NCBI RefSeq assembly: GCF_025717675.1
Contig: NZ_JAJIRT010000009.1
Coordinates: 62,001-126,000, forward strand
Origin: Paucibacter sp. DJ2R-2
GTDB taxonomy: Bacteria; Pseudomonadota; Gammaproteobacteria; Burkholderiales; Burkholderiaceae_C
Direction of reading: 5' to 3'
Length of the DNA: 64,000 nt
Shown here: positions 25,831 to 35,533 of the stretch, in pieces
How the letters are laid out: every line of letters starts with the position of its first letter
Position numbering within the stretch: position 1 is the stretch's first letter
Position numbers and translations under genes: made by a program
The notes under the pieces: model-generated
Seen by the model: only the letters and a program-made list of their open reading frames with translations
Database searches by the model: none
Told to the model about the DNA's origin: nothing

Positions 25831-26532
25831 ATGAAGCTGTTGGTGATCGAGGACAACCAGGCGATGCAGACCACGCTGCAGCGCTCGTTCGAGCGCCGTG
25901 GCTTTCAGGTCAGCACCTGCGACGACGGCGAGCGTGCGCTCTCGCGCTGGCGGGCCAGCCTGCCCGATGTGGTGCTGCTGGACCTGTCCATGCCGGGGCG
26001 GGACGGCCTCGATGTGCTCAGCGAAGCGCGCGCCGAAGGACTGAACACGCCGGTCATCATCATCACGGCGCGCGGCACCCTGGGCGACCGCATCCTGGGC
26101 CTCAATATCGGCGCCGACGACTACCTGCCCAAACCCTTCGACCTCGATGAACTCGAGGCTCGGGTGCGTGCTTTGGTGCGGCGCCGCGGCAGTGCCGCAG
26201 CACCGGAAGAACAGCGTCTGGCCGCGCCGGCTTTTTGTGGCTTGCGGGCCGACCCCGAGAGTGGGGCGGTCTACCTGCAAGGCCAGGTTCTAGACCTGGC
26301 GCCGCGCGAAGCCGCCTTGCTGCGCGCCCTGCTGGCCAAGCCCGGTCAGGCGGTGGCCAAGGAGCGGCTTTTCGATCTCGTGTTTGCCGATGCCAGCGAG
26401 GCCCTGCCTGATGCCATCGAGGTGGTGGCCTATCGCCTGCGCAAGAAGCTGGCGGCGAGCGGCAGCAGCGCCAAGCTGGCCACATTGCGCGGCCTGGGTT
26501 ACTTGCTGCAGGCCGACGACAGCCATGGCTGA
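25831..26532 (+). CDS. tctD: Two-component response regulator, TctD-like (OmpR family)
   Basis: A 233-residue OmpR/PhoB-type regulator. The receiver has phospho-acceptor Asp51 in LLDLSMPG and the conserved Lys in YLPKPFDLDEL. The C-terminal winged helix shows LAPREAALLRALLAKPG and VEVVAYRLRKKL-like recognition-helix residues. It overlaps the sensor kinase gene by 8 nt and is divergent from the porin-tctCBA operon, which it probably activates in response to tricarboxylates as TctD does in Salmonella. The function is assigned from location; the family is certain. Confidence 0.92.
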   Translation: MKLLVIEDNQAMQTTLQRSFERRGFQVSTCDDGERALSRWRASLPDVVLLDLSMPGRDGLDVLSEARAEGLNTPVIIITARGTLGDRILGLNIGADDYLPKPFDLDELEARVRALVRRRGSAAAPEEQRLAAPAFCGLRADPESGAVYLQGQVLDLAPREAALLRALLAKPGQAVAKERLFDLVFADASEALPDAIEVVAYRLRKKLAASGSSAKLATLRGLGYLLQADDSHG

Positions 26533-27976
26533 GGCCACGACAGAGGCCGCCCGCTGGAGCCGGCTGTCCATGCGCAGCCGCCTGCTGCTGGGCATCCTGC
26601 TGCCGGTCGGTGTGCTGGTGGCGATCAACACCGTGAGCCTCTACCGTGAGGCACTGGGTGCCGTGGACACCGCCTATGACCGCACCCTGCTGGCCTCGGC
26701 CAAAGCGATCGGCGAACTGCTGGGCGTGGCGAGCACACCGCAAGGCCCGCGTCTGCTGGCCAGCGTGCCCTACTCCGCCCTGGAAGCCTTCGAGTCGGGC
26801 AACAGCACACGCCTGTATTTCAAAGTGATCGGTTTCCAGGGCGAGATGGTCTCGGGTTACGACGACCTGCCCGCCTGGCATGGCAAGCTGCCCGACCGCA
26901 GCAAATACGCGGCACTGGTCGATTTCTACGACGACTTCTACCGCGGCGAACCGGTACGCATGGCCGTGCTGCTGCAACCGGTGGCGGGCGAGGCCGGGAT
27001 CGGCCAGGCCACCATCCAGGTGGCCGAAACCCTGGACCTGCGTCACGCCCTGGCTCGCCAGGTGCTGCTGGACACCCTCTGGCGGCAAGCGACCATGCTG
27101 GCAGTGATTGCCGGCGTCGTCTGGCTGGTGGTGCAGCGCTCGACACGGCCGGTGCGCGCCCTCAGCGAGCTGATCGAAGCGCGCGAGGCCGACGACCTGA
27201 GCCCCATTCCTGCGCCGGGCCTGCCCACGGAACTGCAGCCCCTGATCGCCGCGACCAACGAGGCGCTGACGCGCCAGGCCAGGCTGCTGGAGCACCAGAA
27301 GCGTTTTGTCCGCGACGCCTCGCACCAGCTCCGCACACCGCTGGCCGTGCTCAAGGTGCAGGTGCAGTCGGCCCGGCAAGGCGATGTCGAGCCCATGCAG
27401 GCGCTGGCCGAGATCGACACCACGGTGGCACGCGCCACCCAGGTCGCCAACCAGATGCTAGCCCTGGCCAAGGCGGAGCAGATGCGCCAGCAAGGCGCGC
27501 AGTCCGACGCGGCGATGCCGCTGCAGGACTGGTCGGAAGTGACTCGCGCCGTGGCACTGGATCTGGCGCCGCTGATCGTGCAGCAAGGCCTGGACTTCGA
27601 CATCGACACCGAGCCCGCGACCATCGCCAGCCATGAATGGGCCTTGCGCGAGCTGACCCGCAACCTGCTGCACAACGCCATCCTGCACACACCGGCTGGC
27701 GGCAGCCTGCGCATCCAGTTGGCGCTCTTGGGCCGCTGGGCGCGCCTGACCATCGCCGACAGTGGCCCCGGCCTCTCGCCGGCCCAGCAGGCCCGGCTCT
27801 TCCTGCCCTTTGCCAGCGGCGATTCGCAGTCGGGCTCGGGCCTGGGCCTGGCCATCTGCCACGCACTGGTGATGTCGCTGGGCGGGCGTATCGAGCTGTG
27901 CAACCGGGTGGATGGCGAGGCCGGTGGCCACGGCATCGCCGGCCTGGACGCGCTTGTGGACCTGCCGCTGTCCTGA
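26525..27976 (+). CDS. tctE: Two-component sensor histidine kinase, TctE-like
   Basis: A 483-residue sensor kinase. Two transmembrane segments (about 19-38 and 190-204) flank a periplasmic sensor region of about 150 residues, resembling the 2CSK N-terminal domain. HisKA follows with phospho-acceptor His267 in DASHQLRTPL, then the ATPase domain with NLLHNAILHT (N box), DSGPGLS (G1) and GSGLGLAI (G2). The ATG at 26525 overlaps the end of the response regulator gene, indicating translational coupling. With TctD it probably senses the acids imported by TctABC. Confidence 0.92.
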   Translation: MAEATTEAARWSRLSMRSRLLLGILLPVGVLVAINTVSLYREALGAVDTAYDRTLLASAKAIGELLGVASTPQGPRLLASVPYSALEAFESGNSTRLYFKVIGFQGEMVSGYDDLPAWHGKLPDRSKYAALVDFYDDFYRGEPVRMAVLLQPVAGEAGIGQATIQVAETLDLRHALARQVLLDTLWRQATMLAVIAGVVWLVVQRSTRPVRALSELIEAREADDLSPIPAPGLPTELQPLIAATNEALTRQARLLEHQKRFVRDASHQLRTPLAVLKVQVQSARQGDVEPMQALAEIDTTVARATQVANQMLALAKAEQMRQQGAQSDAAMPLQDWSEVTRAVALDLAPLIVQQGLDFDIDTEPATIASHEWALRELTRNLLHNAILHTPAGGSLRIQLALLGRWARLTIADSGPGLSPAQQARLFLPFASGDSQSGSGLGLAICHALVMSLGGRIELCNRVDGEAGGHGIAGLDALVDLPLS

Positions 27977-27991
27977 GCGAAAATCCGGTCC

Positions 27992-28414
<423 letters not shown>

Positions 28415-28420
28415 GACAAT

Positions 28421-28436
28421 CAAGGGTTGACCCTTG
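28421..28436 (+). terminator. Small hairpin after hslR
   Basis: CAAGGG (28421-28426) and CCCTTG (28431-28436) form a 6-bp stem around TTGA. Only a weak T-rich tail follows, so it is a partial terminator at best. Confidence 0.4.
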
Positions 28437-28458
28437 TCATTCCGGCTGAAAAACCCCT

Positions 28459-28487
28459 CTTGAATTCCAGGGCATCACGCCCATCTG
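28459..28487 (+). promoter_or_regulatory. Sigma32 heat-shock promoter of grpE
   Basis: CTTGAA (28459-28464), a 15-nt spacer and CCCATCT (28480-28486) match the sigma32 consensus, and CCCC stands just upstream of the -35 as in strong heat-shock promoters. The grpE start codon is 25 bp downstream. Confidence 0.75.
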
Positions 28488-28511
28488 TCTGCCATTGCTT
28501 CTTTTTGCATC

Positions 28512-29033
28512 ATGACCACAGCGACCCCTACCCCCCAAGAGCCGACTCCCGAGACCCCAGCCACTGAGGTGGGCAGCAACTCCGAGGCCAAACTGGCCGA
28601 AGTGGAAGCGCGCCTGGCCGAGATGTCGGATGCCTATCTGCGCGCCAAGGCCGAGGTGGAAAACATCCGCCGCCGCTCGGAAGAGGAAATGTCCAAGGCA
28701 CGCAAGTTCGCCGTGGAATCTTTTGCCGAATCGATGCTGCCCGTGATGGACAGCATGGAAGCCGCCATCGCCCTGCCCGACGCCAAGGTCGAGACCGTGC
28801 TGGAAGGCGTGCACGCCACCAAGCGACAGCTGGCCGCAGCCCTGGAGCGCAACAAGGTGCTCGAGATCAACCCGGCCGCCGGCACCAAGTTCGATCCGCA
28901 CCAGCACCAGGCCATTTCGGTCGTGCCGGCTGAGCAGGAACCCAACACCGTGGTGATGGTCCTGCAAAAAGGCTATTCCATCGCCGAGCGCGTGCTGCGC
29001 CCGGCCCTGGTGACGGTCACCGCGCCGAAGTAA
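28512..29033 (+). CDS. grpE: Nucleotide exchange factor GrpE
   Basis: A 173-residue GrpE, the ADP-release factor for DnaK and a thermosensor of the chaperone cycle. A disordered Thr/Pro/Glu-rich N-terminus (1-30) leads into the long helix ([27 protein letters not shown]) and the compact beta domain containing [13 protein letters not shown] and [12 protein letters not shown]. It has its own sigma32-type promoter immediately upstream. It is followed 119 bp later by dnaK, with a perfect hairpin between. Confidence 0.96.
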   Translation: MTTATPTPQEPTPETPATEVGSNSEAKLAEVEARLAEMSDAYLRAKAEVENIRRRSEEEMSKARKFAVESFAESMLPVMDSMEAAIALPDAKVETVLEGVHATKRQLAAALERNKVLEINPAAGTKFDPHQHQAISVVPAEQEPNTVVMVLQKGYSIAERVLRPALVTVTAPK

Positions 29034-29041
29034 AGAAAAGC

Positions 29042-29069
29042 GCATGCCCGGCTTGAAAGCCGGGCATGC
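29042..29069 (+). terminator. Perfect 11-bp hairpin between grpE and dnaK
   Basis: GCATGCCCGGC (29042-29052) pairs with GCCGGGCATGC (29059-29069) around TTGAAA. No T-run follows, so it may attenuate or protect the grpE message rather than stop transcription outright. Confidence 0.6.
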
Positions 29070-29152
29070 AACCACAGCTAAGAAGCATCAGGCAGCCCAG
29101 GCTTCAACGAGGCAGGGCGCCGGCAACGCATCAAATTTTCAGGAGTAAGACC

Positions 29153-31114
<1,962 letters not shown>

Positions 31115-31241
31115 GCAAGACCGTCGACGTGCCGGCCCCTGTTGGGTCCGGCCGTCATCGCCGCCGCGCCGCAGCCACGGAGTATTGATGCTCCCCACGC
31201 TCGACGCGGCGCTGTTGTTTTGAACCGCACGGACCCCGCCC

Positions 31242-32393
31242 ATGGCAAAGCGTGACTATTACGAAATCCTCGGCCTCGCCAAGAGCGCCACCGAGGACGA
31301 GATCAAAAAGGCCTACCGCAAGCTGGCCATGAAGTACCACCCCGACCGCAACCAGGGCGACGGTGCAAAGAAGGCCGAGGAACAGTTCAAGGAGGTCAAG
31401 GAGGCCTACGAGATGCTGTCCGACGCGCAGAAGCGCGCGGCCTATGACCAATACGGTCACGCCGGCGTGGACCCCAATATGGGCGGTCGCGGTGGCCCGG
31501 GCGCGGAAGGTTTCGGCGGCTTTGCCGAGGCGTTTGGCGACATCTTCGGCGACATCTTCAATGGCGGCGGCGCCGGTGGTGCCGGCCGACGCGGCGGTGG
31601 CCAGCAGGTCTATCGCGGCAGCGATCTGTCCTATGCGATGGAGATCACGCTGGAGGAAGCGGCGCGCGGCAAGGAATCGCAGATCCGCATTCCGAGCTGG
31701 GAAGGCTGCGAAACCTGCAGCGGCACCGGCGCCAAGCCCGGCACCAGCGCCAAGAGCTGCGGCTCCTGCAATGGCTCGGGCACGGTCCATATGCGCCAGG
31801 GCTTCTTCTCGGTGCAGCAGACCTGCCCGCATTGCCACGGCACCGGCAAGATCATTCCGGACCCCTGCACCGCCTGCAACGGCCAAGGCAAGGTCAAGAA
31901 AAGCAAAACCCTGGAAGTCAAGATTCCGGCCGGCATCAACGAAGGCATGCGCATCCGCTCGGCCGGCAATGGCGAGCCCGGTGTCAACGGCGGCCCCTCG
32001 GGCGACCTCTACATCGAGATTCGCATCAAGCAGCACGAGATCTTCGAGCGCGACGGTGACGACCTGCACTGCACCATGCCGGTGGGCCTGACCACGGCCA
32101 CCTTGGGCGGCAGCATCGAGGTGCCGACATTGGGCGGCAAGGCCGAGATCGAACTGCCCGAAGGCACCCAACACGGCAAGACCTTCCGCCTGCGCGGCAA
32201 GGGCATCAAGGGCGTGCGCTCGAGCTACCCCGGCGACCTCTATTGCCACATCAGCGTGGAAACCCCGGTCAAGCTGACCGAGCATCAGCGCAAGCTGATG
32301 AAGGAACTGGACAAGAGTTTCCGCGATGGCGGCGAGCGTCACTCGCCCAATGCCAAGAGCTGGACCGACCGCGTCAAGGACATCTTCAAGTGA
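31242..32393 (+). CDS. dnaJ: Chaperone protein DnaJ (Hsp40)
   Basis: A 383-residue type I Hsp40. The J domain (1-70) contains the HPD tripeptide in KYHPDRN, which stimulates the DnaK ATPase. A Gly/Phe-rich linker follows ([14 protein letters not shown]), then four CxxCxGxG zinc repeats ([32 protein letters not shown]) and the C-terminal substrate-binding domains. It delivers clients to DnaK. A strong intrinsic terminator downstream closes the grpE-dnaK-dnaJ group. Confidence 0.98.
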   Translation: MAKRDYYEILGLAKSATEDEIKKAYRKLAMKYHPDRNQGDGAKKAEEQFKEVKEAYEMLSDAQKRAAYDQYGHAGVDPNMGGRGGPGAEGFGGFAEAFGDIFGDIFNGGGAGGAGRRGGGQQVYRGSDLSYAMEITLEEAARGKESQIRIPSWEGCETCSGTGAKPGTSAKSCGSCNGSGTVHMRQGFFSVQQTCPHCHGTGKIIPDPCTACNGQGKVKKSKTLEVKIPAGINEGMRIRSAGNGEPGVNGGPSGDLYIEIRIKQHEIFERDGDDLHCTMPVGLTTATLGGSIEVPTLGGKAEIELPEGTQHGKTFRLRGKGIKGVRSSYPGDLYCHISVETPVKLTEHQRKLMKELDKSFRDGGERHSPNAKSWTDRVKDIFK

Positions 32394-32400
32394 GGCTTGA

Positions 32401-32420
32401 AGGCTCGGCGAGCCGAGCCT
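32401..32420. repeat. Perfect hairpin just after dnaJ
   Basis: AGGCTCGG (32401-32408) and CCGAGCCT (32413-32420) form a perfect stem around CGAG, 7 nt after the dnaJ stop. There is no T-run; it stands in front of the real terminator. Confidence 0.7.
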
Positions 32421-32434
32421 GACCCGCCATGACG

Positions 32435-32468
32435 GCGCCCTCGCTCCTCGGAGCCCGGGCGCTTTTTT
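32435..32468 (+). terminator. Rho-independent terminator of dnaJ
   Basis: GCGCCC (32435-32440) pairs with GGGCGC (32457-32462), with an inner stem-loop between, and six T residues follow. Confidence 0.85.
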
Positions 32469-32654
32469 ACGCCCTCGTGCGGCCACACCCCGAGATCTGG
32501 CGGGCAATCACCTCCTTGTTGTCTTGTTCAGCAGGCTCAAGTCCAAGCGCCATGCAGCCGATACTTGCTAAGTGATACCCCATCAGCCCATCGAATCATC
32601 GCGCGCCCCAGGCAGGCCAGGCCCTGGGCCCGGCCGCGTACGCAAGGAGACAGC

Positions 32655-34274
32655 ATGGCCCTGATGGACCGCGAGATCCAGAACGCCAGCGCGCTGATCA
32701 TCGACAGCAACTCGACCTCGCGCAGCCTGCTTTCGGCCCAACTGCGCGACCTCGGCGTTCAGCAGGTGCGCCAGGCCTCGCGAGTCAGTGATGCGCGGGT
32801 GATCCTGGAGCACAAGACCTACGACATCGTCCTGTGCGACTACCACTTCGATGGCACCGATATGTCCGGCCAGGACCTGCTCGATGAATTGCGCCGTGAG
32901 CATCTGCTGCCCTACTCCACTGTCTTCGTCATGGTCACCGGCGAGGCCTCCTACGCCAAGGTGGCTGAAGCCGCCGAGGCCGCTCTTGACGCCTACCTGA
33001 TCAAACCCTACACCAGCGCCTCGCTGGCCGACCGCTTGGCCCACGCGCGCCACCGCAAGCGCGTGCTCAAGGACATCTTCGAAGCGATCGAGAAGCAGGA
33101 GTTCGAAGCCGCGGCTGCACACTGCCTCAAACGCTTCAACGCGCGCGCCGAGTTCTGGCTCTACGCCGCTCGAATCGGCGCCGAGCTGCTCCTGCGTCTC
33201 AACCGCCACGAAGACGCGCACAAGCTGTACGACGCCATCATCGAAGCCAAGACCGTGCCTTGGGCGCGCCTGGGCGTGGCACGTTCCGAGCTGGCATCCG
33301 GCAATCTGGTCGCCGCTCGGCGCACGCTGGAAACCCTGATCGGCGACATCCCCGACCATGCCGACTCCTACGACGTCATGGGGCGCGTGCAGATGGAGCA
33401 AGGCGAGCTCAACGCGGCGCTGGAAACCTACCGCACGGCCGCCAAGCTGACCCCGGGATGCCTCTTGCGCCAGCAACGCTGCGGCAGCCTCGCTTTCTAT
33501 GCCGGCCAACGCGACGATGCCCTGAAGATGCTGGAACGCACCATGGCCCAGGGCCTGCGTTCCAAGCTGTTTGACATGTTGACCCTGGTGCTGATCGGCC
33601 TGATGCGCTTCGACACCAAGGACAGCAAGGGGCTCAAGTATTCACATGACGCCATGGTCCAGGAGTTGGAGCGGCGCCCGCAGTCCAAGCGTCTGCAGCG
33701 TTTCGAGGCCGTGTTCCGCGGCCTGCGCTTTCTCTCCGAACACAAGGTAGGCAATGCCCTGGAACTGGCGCGCCAGCTGAGCCAGGAAGCCGATGCCGAG
33801 GACTTCGACCTGGAGGCCGGCAGCCTGCTGGTCGGCATCTGGATTCGTCTGTCCAAGCTGGCCATCCAACTCGATGAGATGGGACCCATCATCTCCAAGC
33901 TGGGCCTGCGCTTTTGCACCTCCAAGGCCAGCTCGGAATTGCTGGTCTCGGTGAGCGAGGACAACGAGACCGTGGCCAATGAGTTCCGCAGCTGCCACAC
34001 CCGCATCTTTGGCGTGGCGGAAACCGCGATGCGGCATTCCATGCGCGGATCGGCCCGAACCGGCGTGGAGCTGCTGATCCAGCAAGGCGAGGCGACCCGC
34101 AACTCCAAGCTGATCGACATGGCCAGCCTGGTGCTCAAGCGCCACGCGGAAAAAATTGACGATGCCGATCAACTCGCCGAGCAGATACGCGTGCTGCAGG
34201 AACGCTATGTGATTCCGATAGCCAGCCTGAACAACCGCAACCGCGCCGCGGGCGGTCTGGCCCTGCGCACTTGA
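32655..34274 (+). CDS. Response regulator with C-terminal TPR-like region
   Basis: A 539-residue protein. Residues 10-130 form a CheY-like receiver with probable phospho-acceptor Asp62 in IVLCDYHFDG and the conserved Lys in AYLIKPYT. The rest is alpha-helical with tetratricopeptide-like repeats (around WARLGVARSELASGNLVAARRTLE and DVMGRVQMEQGELNAALETY), which usually mediate protein contacts. There is no DNA-binding or enzymatic output domain, so it probably signals by protein-protein interaction. No sensor kinase is adjacent. The ATG at 32655 follows AAGGAGA; an upstream extension of 30 codons is unlikely. A weak sigma28-like promoter lies at 32537-32564. Confidence 0.85.
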   Translation: MALMDREIQNASALIIDSNSTSRSLLSAQLRDLGVQQVRQASRVSDARVILEHKTYDIVLCDYHFDGTDMSGQDLLDELRREHLLPYSTVFVMVTGEASYAKVAEAAEAALDAYLIKPYTSASLADRLAHARHRKRVLKDIFEAIEKQEFEAAAAHCLKRFNARAEFWLYAARIGAELLLRLNRHEDAHKLYDAIIEAKTVPWARLGVARSELASGNLVAARRTLETLIGDIPDHADSYDVMGRVQMEQGELNAALETYRTAAKLTPGCLLRQQRCGSLAFYAGQRDDALKMLERTMAQGLRSKLFDMLTLVLIGLMRFDTKDSKGLKYSHDAMVQELERRPQSKRLQRFEAVFRGLRFLSEHKVGNALELARQLSQEADAEDFDLEAGSLLVGIWIRLSKLAIQLDEMGPIISKLGLRFCTSKASSELLVSVSEDNETVANEFRSCHTRIFGVAETAMRHSMRGSARTGVELLIQQGEATRNSKLIDMASLVLKRHAEKIDDADQLAEQIRVLQERYVIPIASLNNRNRAAGGLALRT

Positions 34275-34278
34275 CTAA

Positions 34279-34296
34279 CTGAGCCGCCAGGCTCAG
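34279..34296. terminator. Hairpin shared by two converging genes
   Basis: CTGAGCC (34279-34285) and GGCTCAG (34290-34296) form a 7-bp stem around GCCA, between the response-regulator stop and the radical SAM stop, and overlap the latter. No T-run, so it may act mainly as a 3'-end stabiliser. Confidence 0.5.
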
Positions 34297-35447
34297 AACA
34301 GACTGCCTTGCTCGGGCTCGGTTGTGCTGCCGTCCGCCGCGGCACGGCCGGCTGGCCGGCAAAAGAGCGACAGATCGAGCGGCTGGCGTTCTCTCGACAA
34401 ACCCAGACGCGCACAGGCCTTGTGCAAGCGCTGGGACAAGAGTTCGGCCCAGATACCCTCACCGCGCATGCGGCTGCCAAAGCGGGCGTCGTTGTCATTG
34501 CCGCCGCGCATCTCGCGCACCCGGGCCATGATGCGCGCGGCCCGCTCGGGCACATGGCGCTGCAGCCAGTCCTGGAACAGCGGGTTGACCTCCCAAGGCA
34601 GGCGCAGCGGGATGCAGAAAGCCGAGCGCGCGCCGGCCTCGGCGGCAGCCTCCAAGATGCGCTCCAGCTCAGGCTCATTCAAAAAAGGGATCAACGGCGA
34701 CACGCTGACCCCGACCGGCACGCCTGCCGAAGCCAGGCTCTTGAGGGTGCGCAAGCGCCGCTGCGGCGAGGCCGCACGGGGCTCCAGGATGCGGGCCAGC
34801 GCCGGGTCCAGCGTGGTGATCGAGATGTAGCAAGACACCAAGCGCTGCTCGGCCATGGGCTGCAGCAGGTCCAGATCCCGCTCGATGCCCGAAGACTTGG
34901 TGAGCACCGAGAAGGGGTGGCGGTGCTCCTGCAGGACCTCAATCAAAGCCCGCGTCAAACCGAGCGTGCGCTCCACCGGTTGGTAGGCATCCGTGGCGGT
35001 GCCGAGGCAGGTCAGGCGTGGCACATAGGTCGGCTTGTCAAAGGCGGCCCGCAGTCGCTCGGCCGCATTGACCTTGGCAATGATGCGGGTCTCGAAGTCC
35101 AACCCCGGCGAGAGGTTCAGGTAGCTGTGCGTCGGCCTCGCGAAGCAGTAGATGCAGCCATGCTCACAGCCCCGGTAGGGGTTGATGGACTGGTCAAAGG
35201 GAATGTCCGGCGATTGGTTGCTGGACAGGATGCGCTGGGCGCATTCCTCGATGATCTGCGTGGCCGGCGGCAAGGCCTCAGGGTCGAACGATTGCGCCAA
35301 GGAACCCCAGCCGTCATCGAACTGTTCGCGCTGCTCGCCCTGAAAGCGATGGGCCATTGCCCAAGCGCTGCCCCGACCTTTCAGGGTGTCCGCGGCAATG
35401 TAGAGCGCTTGCGCCGCCTGAATGGGTGGGTTTGACCTGGATTTCAT
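34293..35447 (-). CDS. PA0069-family radical SAM protein
   Basis: A 384-residue radical SAM enzyme. The 4Fe-4S cysteines are Cys94, Cys98 and Cys101 in CEHGCIYCFARP, and the sequence PYRGCEHGCIYC is typical of the PA0069/SplB-related family. The substrate is unknown. A LexA box overlaps the start codon. PA0069 belongs to the LexA regulon of Pseudomonas aeruginosa, so a DNA-damage role fits. The ATG at 35447 gives the usual N-terminus. The gene converges with the response regulator-TPR gene. Confidence 0.9.
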   Translation of the reverse strand: MKSRSNPPIQAAQALYIAADTLKGRGSAWAMAHRFQGEQREQFDDGWGSLAQSFDPEALPPATQIIEECAQRILSSNQSPDIPFDQSINPYRGCEHGCIYCFARPTHSYLNLSPGLDFETRIIAKVNAAERLRAAFDKPTYVPRLTCLGTATDAYQPVERTLGLTRALIEVLQEHRHPFSVLTKSSGIERDLDLLQPMAEQRLVSCYISITTLDPALARILEPRAASPQRRLRTLKSLASAGVPVGVSVSPLIPFLNEPELERILEAAAEAGARSAFCIPLRLPWEVNPLFQDWLQRHVPERAARIMARVREMRGGNDNDARFGSRMRGEGIWAELLSQRLHKACARLGLSRERQPLDLSLFCRPAGRAAADGSTTEPEQGSLF

Positions 35448-35467
35448 ACTGTTTGTTTATACAGTAT
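35446..35467. promoter_or_regulatory. LexA (SOS) box
   Basis: ATACTGT (35446-35452), eight bases, then ACAGTAT (35461-35467): the CTGT-N8-ACAG core is perfect and the palindrome extends three bases further on each side. It overlaps the start codon of the radical SAM gene, so LexA binding would block it directly. Confidence 0.9.
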
Positions 35468-35533
35468 TCCAGGTTGACCCAGCACAAATAAACAGCCGCC
35501 GTTCAAGCAGCTGCGGACCGCACTCGCTCCGAA

